This document shows positions 49,937 to 57,597 of a DNA stretch of 64,000 bases, piece after piece. How positions within the stretch are numbered: the stretch's first letter is position 1; each line of letters starts with the position of its first letter. The notes beneath the pieces are model-generated. The model was given only the letters and a program-made list of their open reading frames with translations, made no database searches and had not been told where the DNA came from. Both the position numbers and the translations under genes were made by a program. Source of the DNA: Paenibacillus sp. LHD-38 (lineage in GTDB: Bacteria; Bacillota; Bacilli; Paenibacillales; Paenibacillaceae); assembly GCF_031157315.1 (NCBI RefSeq), contig NZ_JAVIFU010000019.1:62001-126000 (forward strand), in the 5' to 3' direction.

Positions 49937-50776
49937 TTATCCTTTTATGCCTGTTAGCGTAATGCCCTCGATAAAATAACGCTGCCCGATAAAAAACAAT
50001 ACGATAATCGGGGCGACAATTGCGGTCGAAGCCGCCATCAGATAACCCCACTGGGCGTTGTACATCCCCCTGAAGGAGGCAAGTCCCAGCGCCAGCGTAA
50101 ATTTGTTGCCGTCGCTCAGATAAATGAGCGGACCGAGAAAATCATTCCACGTACCGATGAACGTAAAGATAAGAATAACGATCAATGCAGGTTTGGAGAG
50201 CGGTAGCATGATCTTCCACAGCACCGTAAGCGGGCTGGCACCATCCATGTAAGCAGCCTCATCCAGATCCTTCGGGATCGTGCTGAAAAATTGGCGCAGC
50301 AAAAAGATATTGAAGGCGCCTCCGCCAAACCACGCCGGAACAATGAGAGGCCAATACGTATTGATCGCTCCTAGCGATTTCCAAAGGACAAAGGTCGGGA
50401 TAAGCGTAACCGCATAAGGAAGCATCAGCGTGCTGAGCAAAAGTCCAAACATGAGATTGCGCCCCGGCCATTTCAGCCTTGCAAAGCTGTAACCTGCCAT
50501 TGCGCTCGTAATAACAACGCCGGACACGACGGTAACCTCGATAAGCATGGTGTTCAGAAAGTAGCGAAAGAATGGCACGACGGTCAGCGCATCACTGTAA
50601 TTGCTCCATTCAAACGGCTTCGGAATCCATTCCGGCGGAAAAGTAAAGATTTGAGCCGTGGACATGAGCGAGCTCCGAATCAACCAAGCAAACGGAAAAA
50701 TCATGGCAACGCTGCCTGCTATGAGAATGAGATAGATGACGAAACGATGAACTATTTTCGCTGTGCTGACGCTCAT
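49937..50776 (-). CDS. carbohydrate ABC permease, CUT1 family (MalG/AraQ type)
   Basis: 279 aa from ATG 50776, with GGAGGGG 7 nt upstream. Six membrane spans, starting FVIYLILIAGSVAMIFPFAW. The EAA loop DEAAYMDGASPLTVLWKIML and PLSKPALIVILIFTFIGTWN are standard for the MalG-type half of CUT1 importers. It overlaps the partner permease by 4 bp. No dedicated ATPase gene is in the operon, so a shared MsmX-type ATPase is expected. Confidence 0.9.
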   Translation of the reverse strand: MSVSTAKIVHRFVIYLILIAGSVAMIFPFAWLIRSSLMSTAQIFTFPPEWIPKPFEWSNYSDALTVVPFFRYFLNTMLIEVTVVSGVVITSAMAGYSFARLKWPGRNLMFGLLLSTLMLPYAVTLIPTFVLWKSLGAINTYWPLIVPAWFGGGAFNIFLLRQFFSTIPKDLDEAAYMDGASPLTVLWKIMLPLSKPALIVILIFTFIGTWNDFLGPLIYLSDGNKFTLALGLASFRGMYNAQWGYLMAASTAIVAPIIVLFFIGQRYFIEGITLTGIKG

Positions 50777-51726
50777 GTTTTCCCCTCCCCTTCGTAATAG
50801 ACCCAGAAGCGCGAAGACCGGAACACAAGGGCGGTCAATGCCATAATGATTAAGAACAGCACCCAAGCAAGGGCCGCAGCATAGCCCATTTGAGCTTCGG
50901 CAAACGCTTTGCGGTATAGATAGAAGATATAGAACAGCGTCGAGTTATTGGGTCCGCCGTTCGTCATGACGTAAGCCTGATCAAACACTTGGAGCGTGCC
51001 GATCATTCCCATAATAATGTTAAAGAAAATAGTCGGGGTCATCGAAGGGAGCGTGACATGCCAAAACTTGCGAAGCATGCCGCCTCCGTCCACTTCAACC
51101 GCTTCGTATAGATGCCCAGGTACACCCTGCAAGCCTGCCAGGAAAATAACAGCAGCATTGCCCACCCCCCATGTACTCATTAGAATGAGTGAAGGAATCG
51201 CAGCCGTTTCACTGTAAATCCACTGCGAACCAGATAGCCCAATGCTTCTGAGCATGGAGTTGAACAAGCCGAAATCCGGGTTGAACAGCCACAGCCAGAG
51301 CATGCTGTTCGCGATGCTGGGCACGAGTACCGGCAGATAATAGATCGTTCGAAAAAAAGGAAGGCCCCTCACCTTCTGGTTCAGCAGCATCGCGATCAAG
51401 AAGGATGCTAATATGCCGAGCGGCACGCTGCCAAGCGTATAATACAGGGTGACAAACAACGACTTGCTAAAGAGCGGATCGCCTGTCGCCATCTTCTGAT
51501 AGTTATCCAATCCGATAAAATGAACGTCCGCCCCGATATTCCAATCCGTAATGCTGAAAATAAGGGATGCGACCATCGGACCAAATACGAATATGATAAA
51601 ACCTAATATGGCGGGAAGCGCGAACAACACTCCCCAATTCCGTTCCATTCTGGCGATACCGGACATTTTGGGTCTATAAGAACTTCCAACGACCGTGGAA
51701 GGATGTTTCTCAACGACATGTTTCAT
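50773..51726 (-). CDS. carbohydrate ABC permease, CUT1 family (MalF/AraP type)
   Basis: 317 aa from ATG 51726, with GGAGG 7 nt upstream. Six spans, and the coupling loop HLYEAVEVDGGGMLRKFWHV with TLPSMTPTIFFNIIMGMIGT. MTNGGPNNSTLFYIFYLYRK is the usual MalF-type end segment. It works with the MalG-type permease and the lipoprotein encoded upstream. Confidence 0.9.
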   Translation of the reverse strand: MKHVVEKHPSTVVGSSYRPKMSGIARMERNWGVLFALPAILGFIIFVFGPMVASLIFSITDWNIGADVHFIGLDNYQKMATGDPLFSKSLFVTLYYTLGSVPLGILASFLIAMLLNQKVRGLPFFRTIYYLPVLVPSIANSMLWLWLFNPDFGLFNSMLRSIGLSGSQWIYSETAAIPSLILMSTWGVGNAAVIFLAGLQGVPGHLYEAVEVDGGGMLRKFWHVTLPSMTPTIFFNIIMGMIGTLQVFDQAYVMTNGGPNNSTLFYIFYLYRKAFAEAQMGYAAALAWVLFLIIMALTALVFRSSRFWVYYEGEGKT

Positions 51727-51777
51727 GATCATTCCTCCGTAACCACAGTTTCAGGTCCGTTCCGGTGAGCAAAGGAA

Positions 51778-51803
51778 GAGAGCCCCCGTGGACAAGGGCT
51801 CTC
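51778..51803 (-). terminator. intercistronic hairpin between binding-protein and permease genes
   Basis: GAGAGCCC and GGGCTCTC form an 8-bp stem; the minus-strand continuation TTCCTTTGC is only partly T-rich. Such hairpins behind the binding-protein gene usually stabilise its message and lower permease expression. Confidence 0.6.
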
Positions 51804-51816
51804 CATGGCATTTTAT

Positions 51817-53229
51817 TTATTCGGCGTCGTATTTGCCCTGAAGCAAAGGCTGAACTTCTTTTTCCATGTCTTTCAACACTTTTTCGGCGGGATCCTTATT
51901 GGTCCAGATCTTATCAAGCGCTGCATTGATTTTGGGTTCAATCTCAACAAAGTTTTTCAAGGAATAAGACGGTGAGCGCCCTGCAAAATTCAGTGTATAA
52001 TCGATAACGGCTTCCTTATATTCCGCAGGATGAGCATCGTTCTTGATCCATGAATCAATTTTGGCAGGTTCGTTGTAATACGCTTCTTCCAGCGGCATCC
52101 ACAGACCTCTGCTGAACAGGTCGACCTGTTCCGGATTGTTATGGTATATATAAAATTCCAGCGCTTCATTCGGATGCTTCGTATTGGCGAATACAACGGT
52201 CGGAGCACCGAGGACAATCGTTTTGGGTTCTTTGAATTTAGGAAGCACGCCCATGCCGACATTCATTTTGCTTGCGGCAAAATCAAGCAGCGCCCATTGC
52301 CCGTCGATCGCCATTGCAACTTTTTTCGTTTGCAGCTTAACATTCGTCGCAGGCATGTTCTGCTGCTGCGTCGCCGTCGGCGCGACAAAATCCTTGTACA
52401 TTAAATCCTGAAGCTTCGTGAATACTTCGATCGCTTCCGGGGAATTCATCGTAAACTTCGAGCCGTCCGCATTCGTAATATCGGCTTCGTTACTCAGAAG
52501 CAGCGGATACCATCCGCCAAACCAAGTCGGGAAGGAAATGCCGTATTGAACGATATTTTTAGGATCAAAGCCTGGGTCATTTGGTGTTTTGCCGCTGCTA
52601 TCCTTCGTTAGTTTTTTCGCAACGTCTACAAACTGATCCCATGTCCAAGCACTGTCCCCGTTTGTAGGAGGCAATTCAATGCCCGCTTCCTCAAATAAAT
52701 CCTTGTTATAATACATCGTAATCATTTCCGCCGCCGTGTTCGTACCTATTGTCTTGCCGGGAGCGTAATAATAATAGGATTGCTTTAGTCGATTGTTCAG
52801 CTCGGGGTACTGATCCAAGTATTGCGTCATATCCAGCACTTTGCCATCGGCAGCCCATTTCAGCGCAAGGCCTTCTCCCAAATACGCGACGTCAGGCAGA
52901 TCGCCGGTTGCCATCAGCGTATTGATCTTCGCATTGTAATCGCCGGGAACGTGTTCGCCTTTCACCTCGATATTCGGATGCGAGGAGTTAAAAGCCTTAA
53001 TCATTTTTTCCATCGCTTCTTTCTCGAAAGCACTGCCCCAATACATGAATTTGAGCTTAACCTTCTCGCCGCTCGGCTTATCTTCGCTGCCGGAATCATT
53101 GACCGGCTCGTCGTTGCCTGCATTGCCCGAATTGCCTGAGTTGCCCGAGTTGCTGCTGCACGCAGTAACGATGAGTACTAAACATAGCATGACTAGTAAA
53201 ACAATCATTCTGCCTCTTCGTTGTGACAT
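51817..53229 (-). CDS. sugar-binding lipoprotein of the CUT1 importer
   Basis: 470 aa. Signal segment MIVLLVMLCLVLIVTAC gives a lipobox with Cys at about residue 24, followed by a repetitive linker NSGNSGNSGNAGN. The family-1 binding-protein core has KLKFMYWGSAFEKEAMEKMI, IEVKGEHVPGDYNAKINTLM and VAMAIDGQWALLDFAASKMN. With GH127 enzymes in the same transcript, L-arabinose-containing oligosaccharides are the likely ligands. GAAGGGGG lies 8 nt before the ATG and a perfect cre box sits 24 nt upstream. Confidence 0.88.
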   Translation of the reverse strand: MSQRRGRMIVLLVMLCLVLIVTACSSNSGNSGNSGNAGNDEPVNDSGSEDKPSGEKVKLKFMYWGSAFEKEAMEKMIKAFNSSHPNIEVKGEHVPGDYNAKINTLMATGDLPDVAYLGEGLALKWAADGKVLDMTQYLDQYPELNNRLKQSYYYYAPGKTIGTNTAAEMITMYYNKDLFEEAGIELPPTNGDSAWTWDQFVDVAKKLTKDSSGKTPNDPGFDPKNIVQYGISFPTWFGGWYPLLLSNEADITNADGSKFTMNSPEAIEVFTKLQDLMYKDFVAPTATQQQNMPATNVKLQTKKVAMAIDGQWALLDFAASKMNVGMGVLPKFKEPKTIVLGAPTVVFANTKHPNEALEFYIYHNNPEQVDLFSRGLWMPLEEAYYNEPAKIDSWIKNDAHPAEYKEAVIDYTLNFAGRSPSYSLKNFVEIEPKINAALDKIWTNKDPAEKVLKDMEKEVQPLLQGKYDAE

Positions 53230-53252
53230 TCGTTGCGTCCCCCTTCAATTTT

Positions 53253-53267
53253 TGGTTGCGCTTACAA
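53253..53267 (-). promoter_or_regulatory. cre site (CcpA carbon catabolite control)
   Basis: Minus strand TTGTAAGCGCAACCA matches WTGNAANCGNWNNCW at every fixed position. It is 24-38 nt upstream of the binding-protein start codon, a place where CcpA would block transcription of the importer and GH127 genes. Confidence 0.7.
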
Positions 53268-53359
53268 GGTTATTATGCCGTTATTGGATGGAAGGTTTCC
53301 ATAGAATAAGTTGCGGCACTCTTTGAATTATTGACTTCTTTTTTGGATAGCTTATATTT

Positions 53360-55003
53360 CTATTGAAACCTCTTTCTAAAATCGGTAGGATTGATACCTT
53401 GATGCTTCTTAAAGGCAATGCTGAAGTAGTTGGCATCTTTATATCCGACTAGTGCCGCAATTTCATGCATCTTGAGCGCGCTTCCCGTAAGCAGCTCACG
53501 GGCTTTCTCGAAGCGGATTCTCGTTGTAAACTCTAAATAGGTTTCATCCGTTTCCTGCTTGAACAGCCGGCTTAAGTAAAAGGGGTTCATGTGAAGCGCA
53601 GCAGCAAGCGACTGCAGACTGATCTCTTCGCTGAGATGCTCACGGATCCACTCTTTCGCTTGTTCGATCATATTCATTGCGGGTCTTTTCTTCGTTTGCC
53701 GGATCTGTTCGGATAAAATGGCAATAAAACCCCGGATGAATGCTGCCAGAGACTGAATCGTTTCGCAGCCCGACATTGCCGCAAGCGGCTCCCCGGCTTC
53801 TTTAGGAAGCTCATGCCCCGTCTCCACGTACAGCCTCGTCGCATAAACGACAAGCTGTGAAGCGATCATGCGTGCTTCCGGCAAGGGAACATCCTTCAAC
53901 TCATCGATCCATTCCTCCAGAATGCCCTGGTACTCTACCCCGCTTCCTGCCCGGAGTTCACCCAGCATGAACAATTCTTTAGCGAGCAAATTTTTTCGGC
54001 TGCTTCCCGGCGCTTCCAGCAGGCGAGCAGGAATAATGCTGCATAAACCGAGAACCGCCCGGAATTCCGCTGCTTTAATCGCTTTTTTGTGCAGCTCATG
54101 CAGTTTGTCCAATGCTCCCGTGGTCCCGCTAATGCCGATCGTAACAGAGAGTCTGAGATAGCTCCGATATACCTCCTGCAATTGCTTTGCCATCCCCATC
54201 ATTACGGCTTCAGATTTTATCCCGTCATCGTCTCCTTCAGACAGCCTCATCCAGACCAGCAGCCGGCTTTCACTCAAATGCAGCACATGTCCGCCATTTA
54301 TTGAATTTGGAGTTCCGTTTGTGAACCATGTACTCTCCAATGCTTCTTGCGCAAGTTTCCCGAAAGCATACAAATCCAATTGTCGGCCCTGTTCTGAGGC
54401 TTTCCCGAGCGTTTCTTCGAAATTGTCGATGTCGATGCAAAGAAATCCATGAATATCTCCTTCTCCCGGCATAACGCCAGACTCGCTAAAAAACTCCGAT
54501 GATTCCTGGTAAGAACGGCGCTGCTGAAGGAAGTCCAGAAGATGCTGATCCGCCGCGGCCCGCTTATACGTATTCAGCCTTCGTTTCAATTCATCCATAT
54601 ACCCTGACTCCTTGCGGTTCGCGGCAGCTTGAATCGAAGCCTTCTTCAGCGCCTGCATAAGCTCGCTGTACGTAACGGGTTTTAGCAAATAATCCGATGC
54701 CTGCAGGGTTAGCGCTTCCTTCACCTTTGGAAAGTCGTCATAGCCAGTCAGAAAGATAATTTGGGCAGCGGTGCTGCAGCGCCGAATATGTCGGGCAACC
54801 TCCAGTCCGTTAATCCCGGGCATATTTATATCAAGAAGAATGATGTCAGGCGCATGCTCGTCGAAAAGCGCAATCGCCCTTGCCCCATCTTCCGCTTCTT
54901 CTACCTCTTCAACACCGAACTCGCTCCACGGCACGGATGAATGAATACCGCTGCGGATATGAAATTCATCGTCAACGATCAACGCTTTCATCGTCTGGAC
55001 CAT
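53360..55003 (-). CDS. AraC-type response regulator (YesN-like)
   Basis: 547 aa. The receiver domain has IVDDEFHIRSG, the phospho-acceptor Asp in DIILLDINMPGING, and TGYDDFPKVKEALTLQASDY. A long middle region with LRLSVTIGISGTTGALDKLH resembles a degenerate GGDEF-like module. The C-terminal AraC domain is ISLQSLAAALHMNPFYLSRL and FEKARELLTGSALKMHEIAA. GGAGG lies 9 nt before ATG 55003. It overlaps the kinase gene by 32 bp and stands upstream of the importer, which it presumably activates. Confidence 0.9.
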   Translation of the reverse strand: MVQTMKALIVDDEFHIRSGIHSSVPWSEFGVEEVEEAEDGARAIALFDEHAPDIILLDINMPGINGLEVARHIRRCSTAAQIIFLTGYDDFPKVKEALTLQASDYLLKPVTYSELMQALKKASIQAAANRKESGYMDELKRRLNTYKRAAADQHLLDFLQQRRSYQESSEFFSESGVMPGEGDIHGFLCIDIDNFEETLGKASEQGRQLDLYAFGKLAQEALESTWFTNGTPNSINGGHVLHLSESRLLVWMRLSEGDDDGIKSEAVMMGMAKQLQEVYRSYLRLSVTIGISGTTGALDKLHELHKKAIKAAEFRAVLGLCSIIPARLLEAPGSSRKNLLAKELFMLGELRAGSGVEYQGILEEWIDELKDVPLPEARMIASQLVVYATRLYVETGHELPKEAGEPLAAMSGCETIQSLAAFIRGFIAILSEQIRQTKKRPAMNMIEQAKEWIREHLSEEISLQSLAAALHMNPFYLSRLFKQETDETYLEFTTRIRFEKARELLTGSALKMHEIAALVGYKDANYFSIAFKKHQGINPTDFRKRFQ

Positions 55004-56816
55004 TTTCTGCTACCTCCGATTCCGTAATTGCCGGCATAGCCAGCGTAATGGTTGTGTAGAGACCAAATTCACTCTGAATCCTTACGCCGAAGCCATCGCC
55101 ATAGCGGAGCTTCAGCCGGTCATGCACATTTTTCAAGCCATATGTCAAGCTAGTCTCTTCCGTATCCAGCGCATAAGTGAGCTCCTTAATGCGATCCGGC
55201 GTTATTCCCTTACCGTCATCCGTAATGTGAAACGATAGGATGTTATCCTGAACCTCACCGGATATGATGATCATGCCCTGTCCCTCTTGCTGCTTCAAAC
55301 CATGGTAAATCGCGTTTTCAACAATCGGCTGCAATATAAATTTCGGCACATAATAACCGGACAAGTCCTCTTCAAAGGCTAAAGAGAAGTCGAATCGGTC
55401 CTTATAACGAAAATTTTGCACTTGAATGTAGGCCATGACATGCTCAACTTCTTTTTTCACCGTAATGATCTGATTTCCTTTATTGATCGTTAATCGAAAA
55501 TATTTTCCCAGATTGCTAATAACATCGCTAATTTCAAATTGCTTCTCAGAGAATGCAAGCCATTTGAGAGATTCAAGCGTGTTGTATAGAAAATGCGGGT
55601 TAATTTGGGCTTGAAGAGCTTGTATTTCCGCTTCTTTGCCTTTAATGAGTGCATTATAAACCTGTTGATCCAACGCCTTGTTCTCGTGAATCATCCGTAT
55701 AAACCGTTGGCCGATTTGTCCTACTTCATCCTCCGGATCAAATTTAATAGCCGGCGGCGGATCAATCATCCCGCTCACTTTAATAAGCATGGACAGCCGA
55801 TTCAGCGGCTTGCGAATCGTGCCGCTGATCCAGTTGGCGAGGAGCAGCCCCATGACCAGCGTTCCGGCAAAGATCCACACGGTAATCGCCCGGATCGACC
55901 TTGCATCCTCAGACAAGCTATCTGATTCTATGCTATATACGAGAGACCAGTCGAAAGGCAAATTATGCTGCATCGAGCTCATCCATTTGTCCTGGATAGA
56001 GACGAATTGTCCGGCTTTCGGGTCCAGCTGCCATGTCATTTCGAACAAGCTTTCGTTCGTCTCCTGCTCTTCTTCCCGCTCTGGCAGCGCGTGCAGCATG
56101 TCGCCCTCCTTATCAGCAATCATAAGCCGGGCCTGCTGATCCGCATTCAAGAACGATAACCCTTCAAAAAAACTTGTTTTGTCGACCTCTAAAATAATAA
56201 AGCCAAGCGGCGCAAAGTCCCCGCTCGTACGTCTTAATACTCTTCCAACCAGCATCGTTTCCTCATTTTTCTTCATGTTTTGGTCAAGCGATTGACCGTC
56301 GCGAATAACGGGTAAGTTACCTTCTCCGAGCTCCTCATACCATTCCTTCGCTTCCGCCGTGCTGATATAACTGCCGTATAATCGCCATTCTGGCGGTGCC
56401 GTCATATGATAGATGACGTAACGGACTACATAGGATTTGGATTGCGTAATCGTATTCATCGTGTTGTTAATGCGGTAAGAATTGCGAATATAACTATAAT
56501 CGCTCTCTTCGTTTGCGACTTGAATGTTCTGGCACACCTGATCCTTTGCCCCGGTAAGCGTACATTGAATTTGCGAGCTGCTGATGATGACGTTGAACAG
56601 TTCGTTGAAATCGACAAGAATTCTTGTCAGGTAATGATTGGCGATACCGCTTGCGGCAAGGGTATGCTTCTCCGCATTTTTCATTAGTCTGTCGGCGGAA
56701 ATCTGGGACACGGACAAACTTATGAATAACATCGGAAGCAATGTAATCAGTGTTGTTAAAATAAACAGCTTGCCGCGGATTTTTTTGAATCGGAATAATT
56801 CTAGCAGCTTGTCCAT
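54972..56816 (-). CDS. sensor histidine kinase (YesM-like, His_kinase/LytS type)
   Basis: 614 aa. TM1 LFILTTLITLLPMLFISLSV and TM2 ITVWIFAGTLVMGLLLANWI enclose a 270-residue extracellular sensor region. A HAMP-like segment ends in DEVGQIGQRF. The phospho-acceptor His is in INPHFLYNTLESLKWLAFSE, and the ATPase has LQPIVENAIYHGLKQQEGQG and ITDDGKGI. It senses an extracellular sugar signal directly or via the binding protein and phosphorylates the YesN-like regulator. Confidence 0.9.
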   Translation of the reverse strand: MDKLLELFRFKKIRGKLFILTTLITLLPMLFISLSVSQISADRLMKNAEKHTLAASGIANHYLTRILVDFNELFNVIISSSQIQCTLTGAKDQVCQNIQVANEESDYSYIRNSYRINNTMNTITQSKSYVVRYVIYHMTAPPEWRLYGSYISTAEAKEWYEELGEGNLPVIRDGQSLDQNMKKNEETMLVGRVLRRTSGDFAPLGFIILEVDKTSFFEGLSFLNADQQARLMIADKEGDMLHALPEREEEQETNESLFEMTWQLDPKAGQFVSIQDKWMSSMQHNLPFDWSLVYSIESDSLSEDARSIRAITVWIFAGTLVMGLLLANWISGTIRKPLNRLSMLIKVSGMIDPPPAIKFDPEDEVGQIGQRFIRMIHENKALDQQVYNALIKGKEAEIQALQAQINPHFLYNTLESLKWLAFSEKQFEISDVISNLGKYFRLTINKGNQIITVKKEVEHVMAYIQVQNFRYKDRFDFSLAFEEDLSGYYVPKFILQPIVENAIYHGLKQQEGQGMIIISGEVQDNILSFHITDDGKGITPDRIKELTYALDTEETSLTYGLKNVHDRLKLRYGDGFGVRIQSEFGLYTTITLAMPAITESEVAENGPDDESVDR

Positions 56817-56863
56817 CGTAAAACCCCATTCGAAAGGTATAGTCGGTTTTCTTTCTGTATTAA

Positions 56864-56878
56864 TTAAAGCGCTTACAT
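56864..56878 (-). promoter_or_regulatory. cre-like site upstream of the YesM-like gene
   Basis: Minus strand ATGTAAGCGCTTTAA matches the cre consensus except for one position. It lies 48-62 nt upstream of the kinase start codon. Confidence 0.5.
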
Positions 56879-56965
56879 TAAAGGCAAATAAAGGCCGCTA
56901 TCCGTTAGCAAAGCGGTCAATTTTCAAGCGGTCTGGCTAATTAAAAAAGCTACACATAAACGATA

Positions 56966-57307
56966 TTAATCTACTACGATCCTGTCACCTTTACTATTCG
57001 GTTGAGAAATTACCAGAAATTCAACTTCTTCGTTTGACTTATTAAACATTTGATGTGGTATCAGAGGCAAAACCTCGATTCCCTCGTGTCGATGTAAAAC
57101 AACCTCTTTATCACCAATTTCCAAAGTTGCTGTACCTGTTAGGACAAAGAAAAATTGTCGGGCATTTTGATGATAATGCTTAACTTCCGAAGTATTTATT
57201 GACATTCGTTCATGAATAATGCTTAAATCTTGGCCTTTAACTAAATGCCAACCATCACAAATTTCGCCCCATATATAATGTTCAGCATTGTGCTTACTTA
57301 TTTTCAT
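56966..57307 (-). CDS. single-domain cupin protein
   Basis: 113 aa from ATG 57307, with GAAGGGA 9 nt upstream. Cupin motif 1 is VKHYHQNARQFFFVLTG, with Gln in place of the usual Glu, and motif 2 is GIEVLPLIPHQMFN. The two His of motif 1 and the His of motif 2 could still bind a metal. The function is not predictable; stand-alone cupins include sugar isomerases and ligand sensors. Its base composition is more AT-rich than its neighbours, and codon use differs, suggesting a later arrival. It lies between the YesM-like gene and repeat copy E. Confidence 0.8.
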   Translation of the reverse strand: MKISKHNAEHYIWGEICDGWHLVKGQDLSIIHERMSINTSEVKHYHQNARQFFFVLTGTATLEIGDKEVVLHRHEGIEVLPLIPHQMFNKSNEEVEFLVISQPNSKGDRIVVD

Positions 57308-57430
57308 CCCAGTAGTTCCCTTCATCCGCTGTTCTATTTATAGTCAAATATTATACACATTAAAGCATAATGATCCAATATCCTTGTAAAAGGTTCTTTG
57401 ACCTCTTCCACACTTCAGTATTTCTTGCCA

Positions 57431-57530
57431 CAAGCGTAAACGGCTGTCGCCGTCTTCAGTGGCAAAAGCTATCGTTTCGCGGAGATATATAAGCACATTT
57501 ATAAGTGAAAAATTATAAATTCTTATATAT
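57431..57530 (+). repeat. copy E of the 100-bp dispersed element
   Basis: It differs from copy C at two positions (CGTCTTCAG for CGTCCTCAG, and AATTATAAA for ACTTATAAA, which breaks one pair of the inner AT stem). It is 3 bp from the terminator at 57534. Confidence 0.95.
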
Positions 57531-57533
57531 TAA

Positions 57534-57568
57534 GAAAGGGCCCGACCACTTCTGGCCGGGCCCTTCAT
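57534..57568 (-). terminator. terminator of the oligopeptide transporter operon
   Basis: AAGGGCCCG (57536-57544) pairs with CGGGCCCTT (57557-57565), then minus-strand TTCTTAATATA. It lies 30 nt past the stop of the binding-protein gene and abuts repeat copy E. Confidence 0.8.
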
Positions 57569-57597
57569 AAAATGCTTTGTACGAGCATCTCAGCTCA

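Noticed and set aside
49908..50051. N-terminal extension of the GH127 gene to 50051
   Set aside because: The extra 48 codons overlap the permease gene and have no ribosome binding site, whereas ATG 49907 has AAAGGGG at proper distance.
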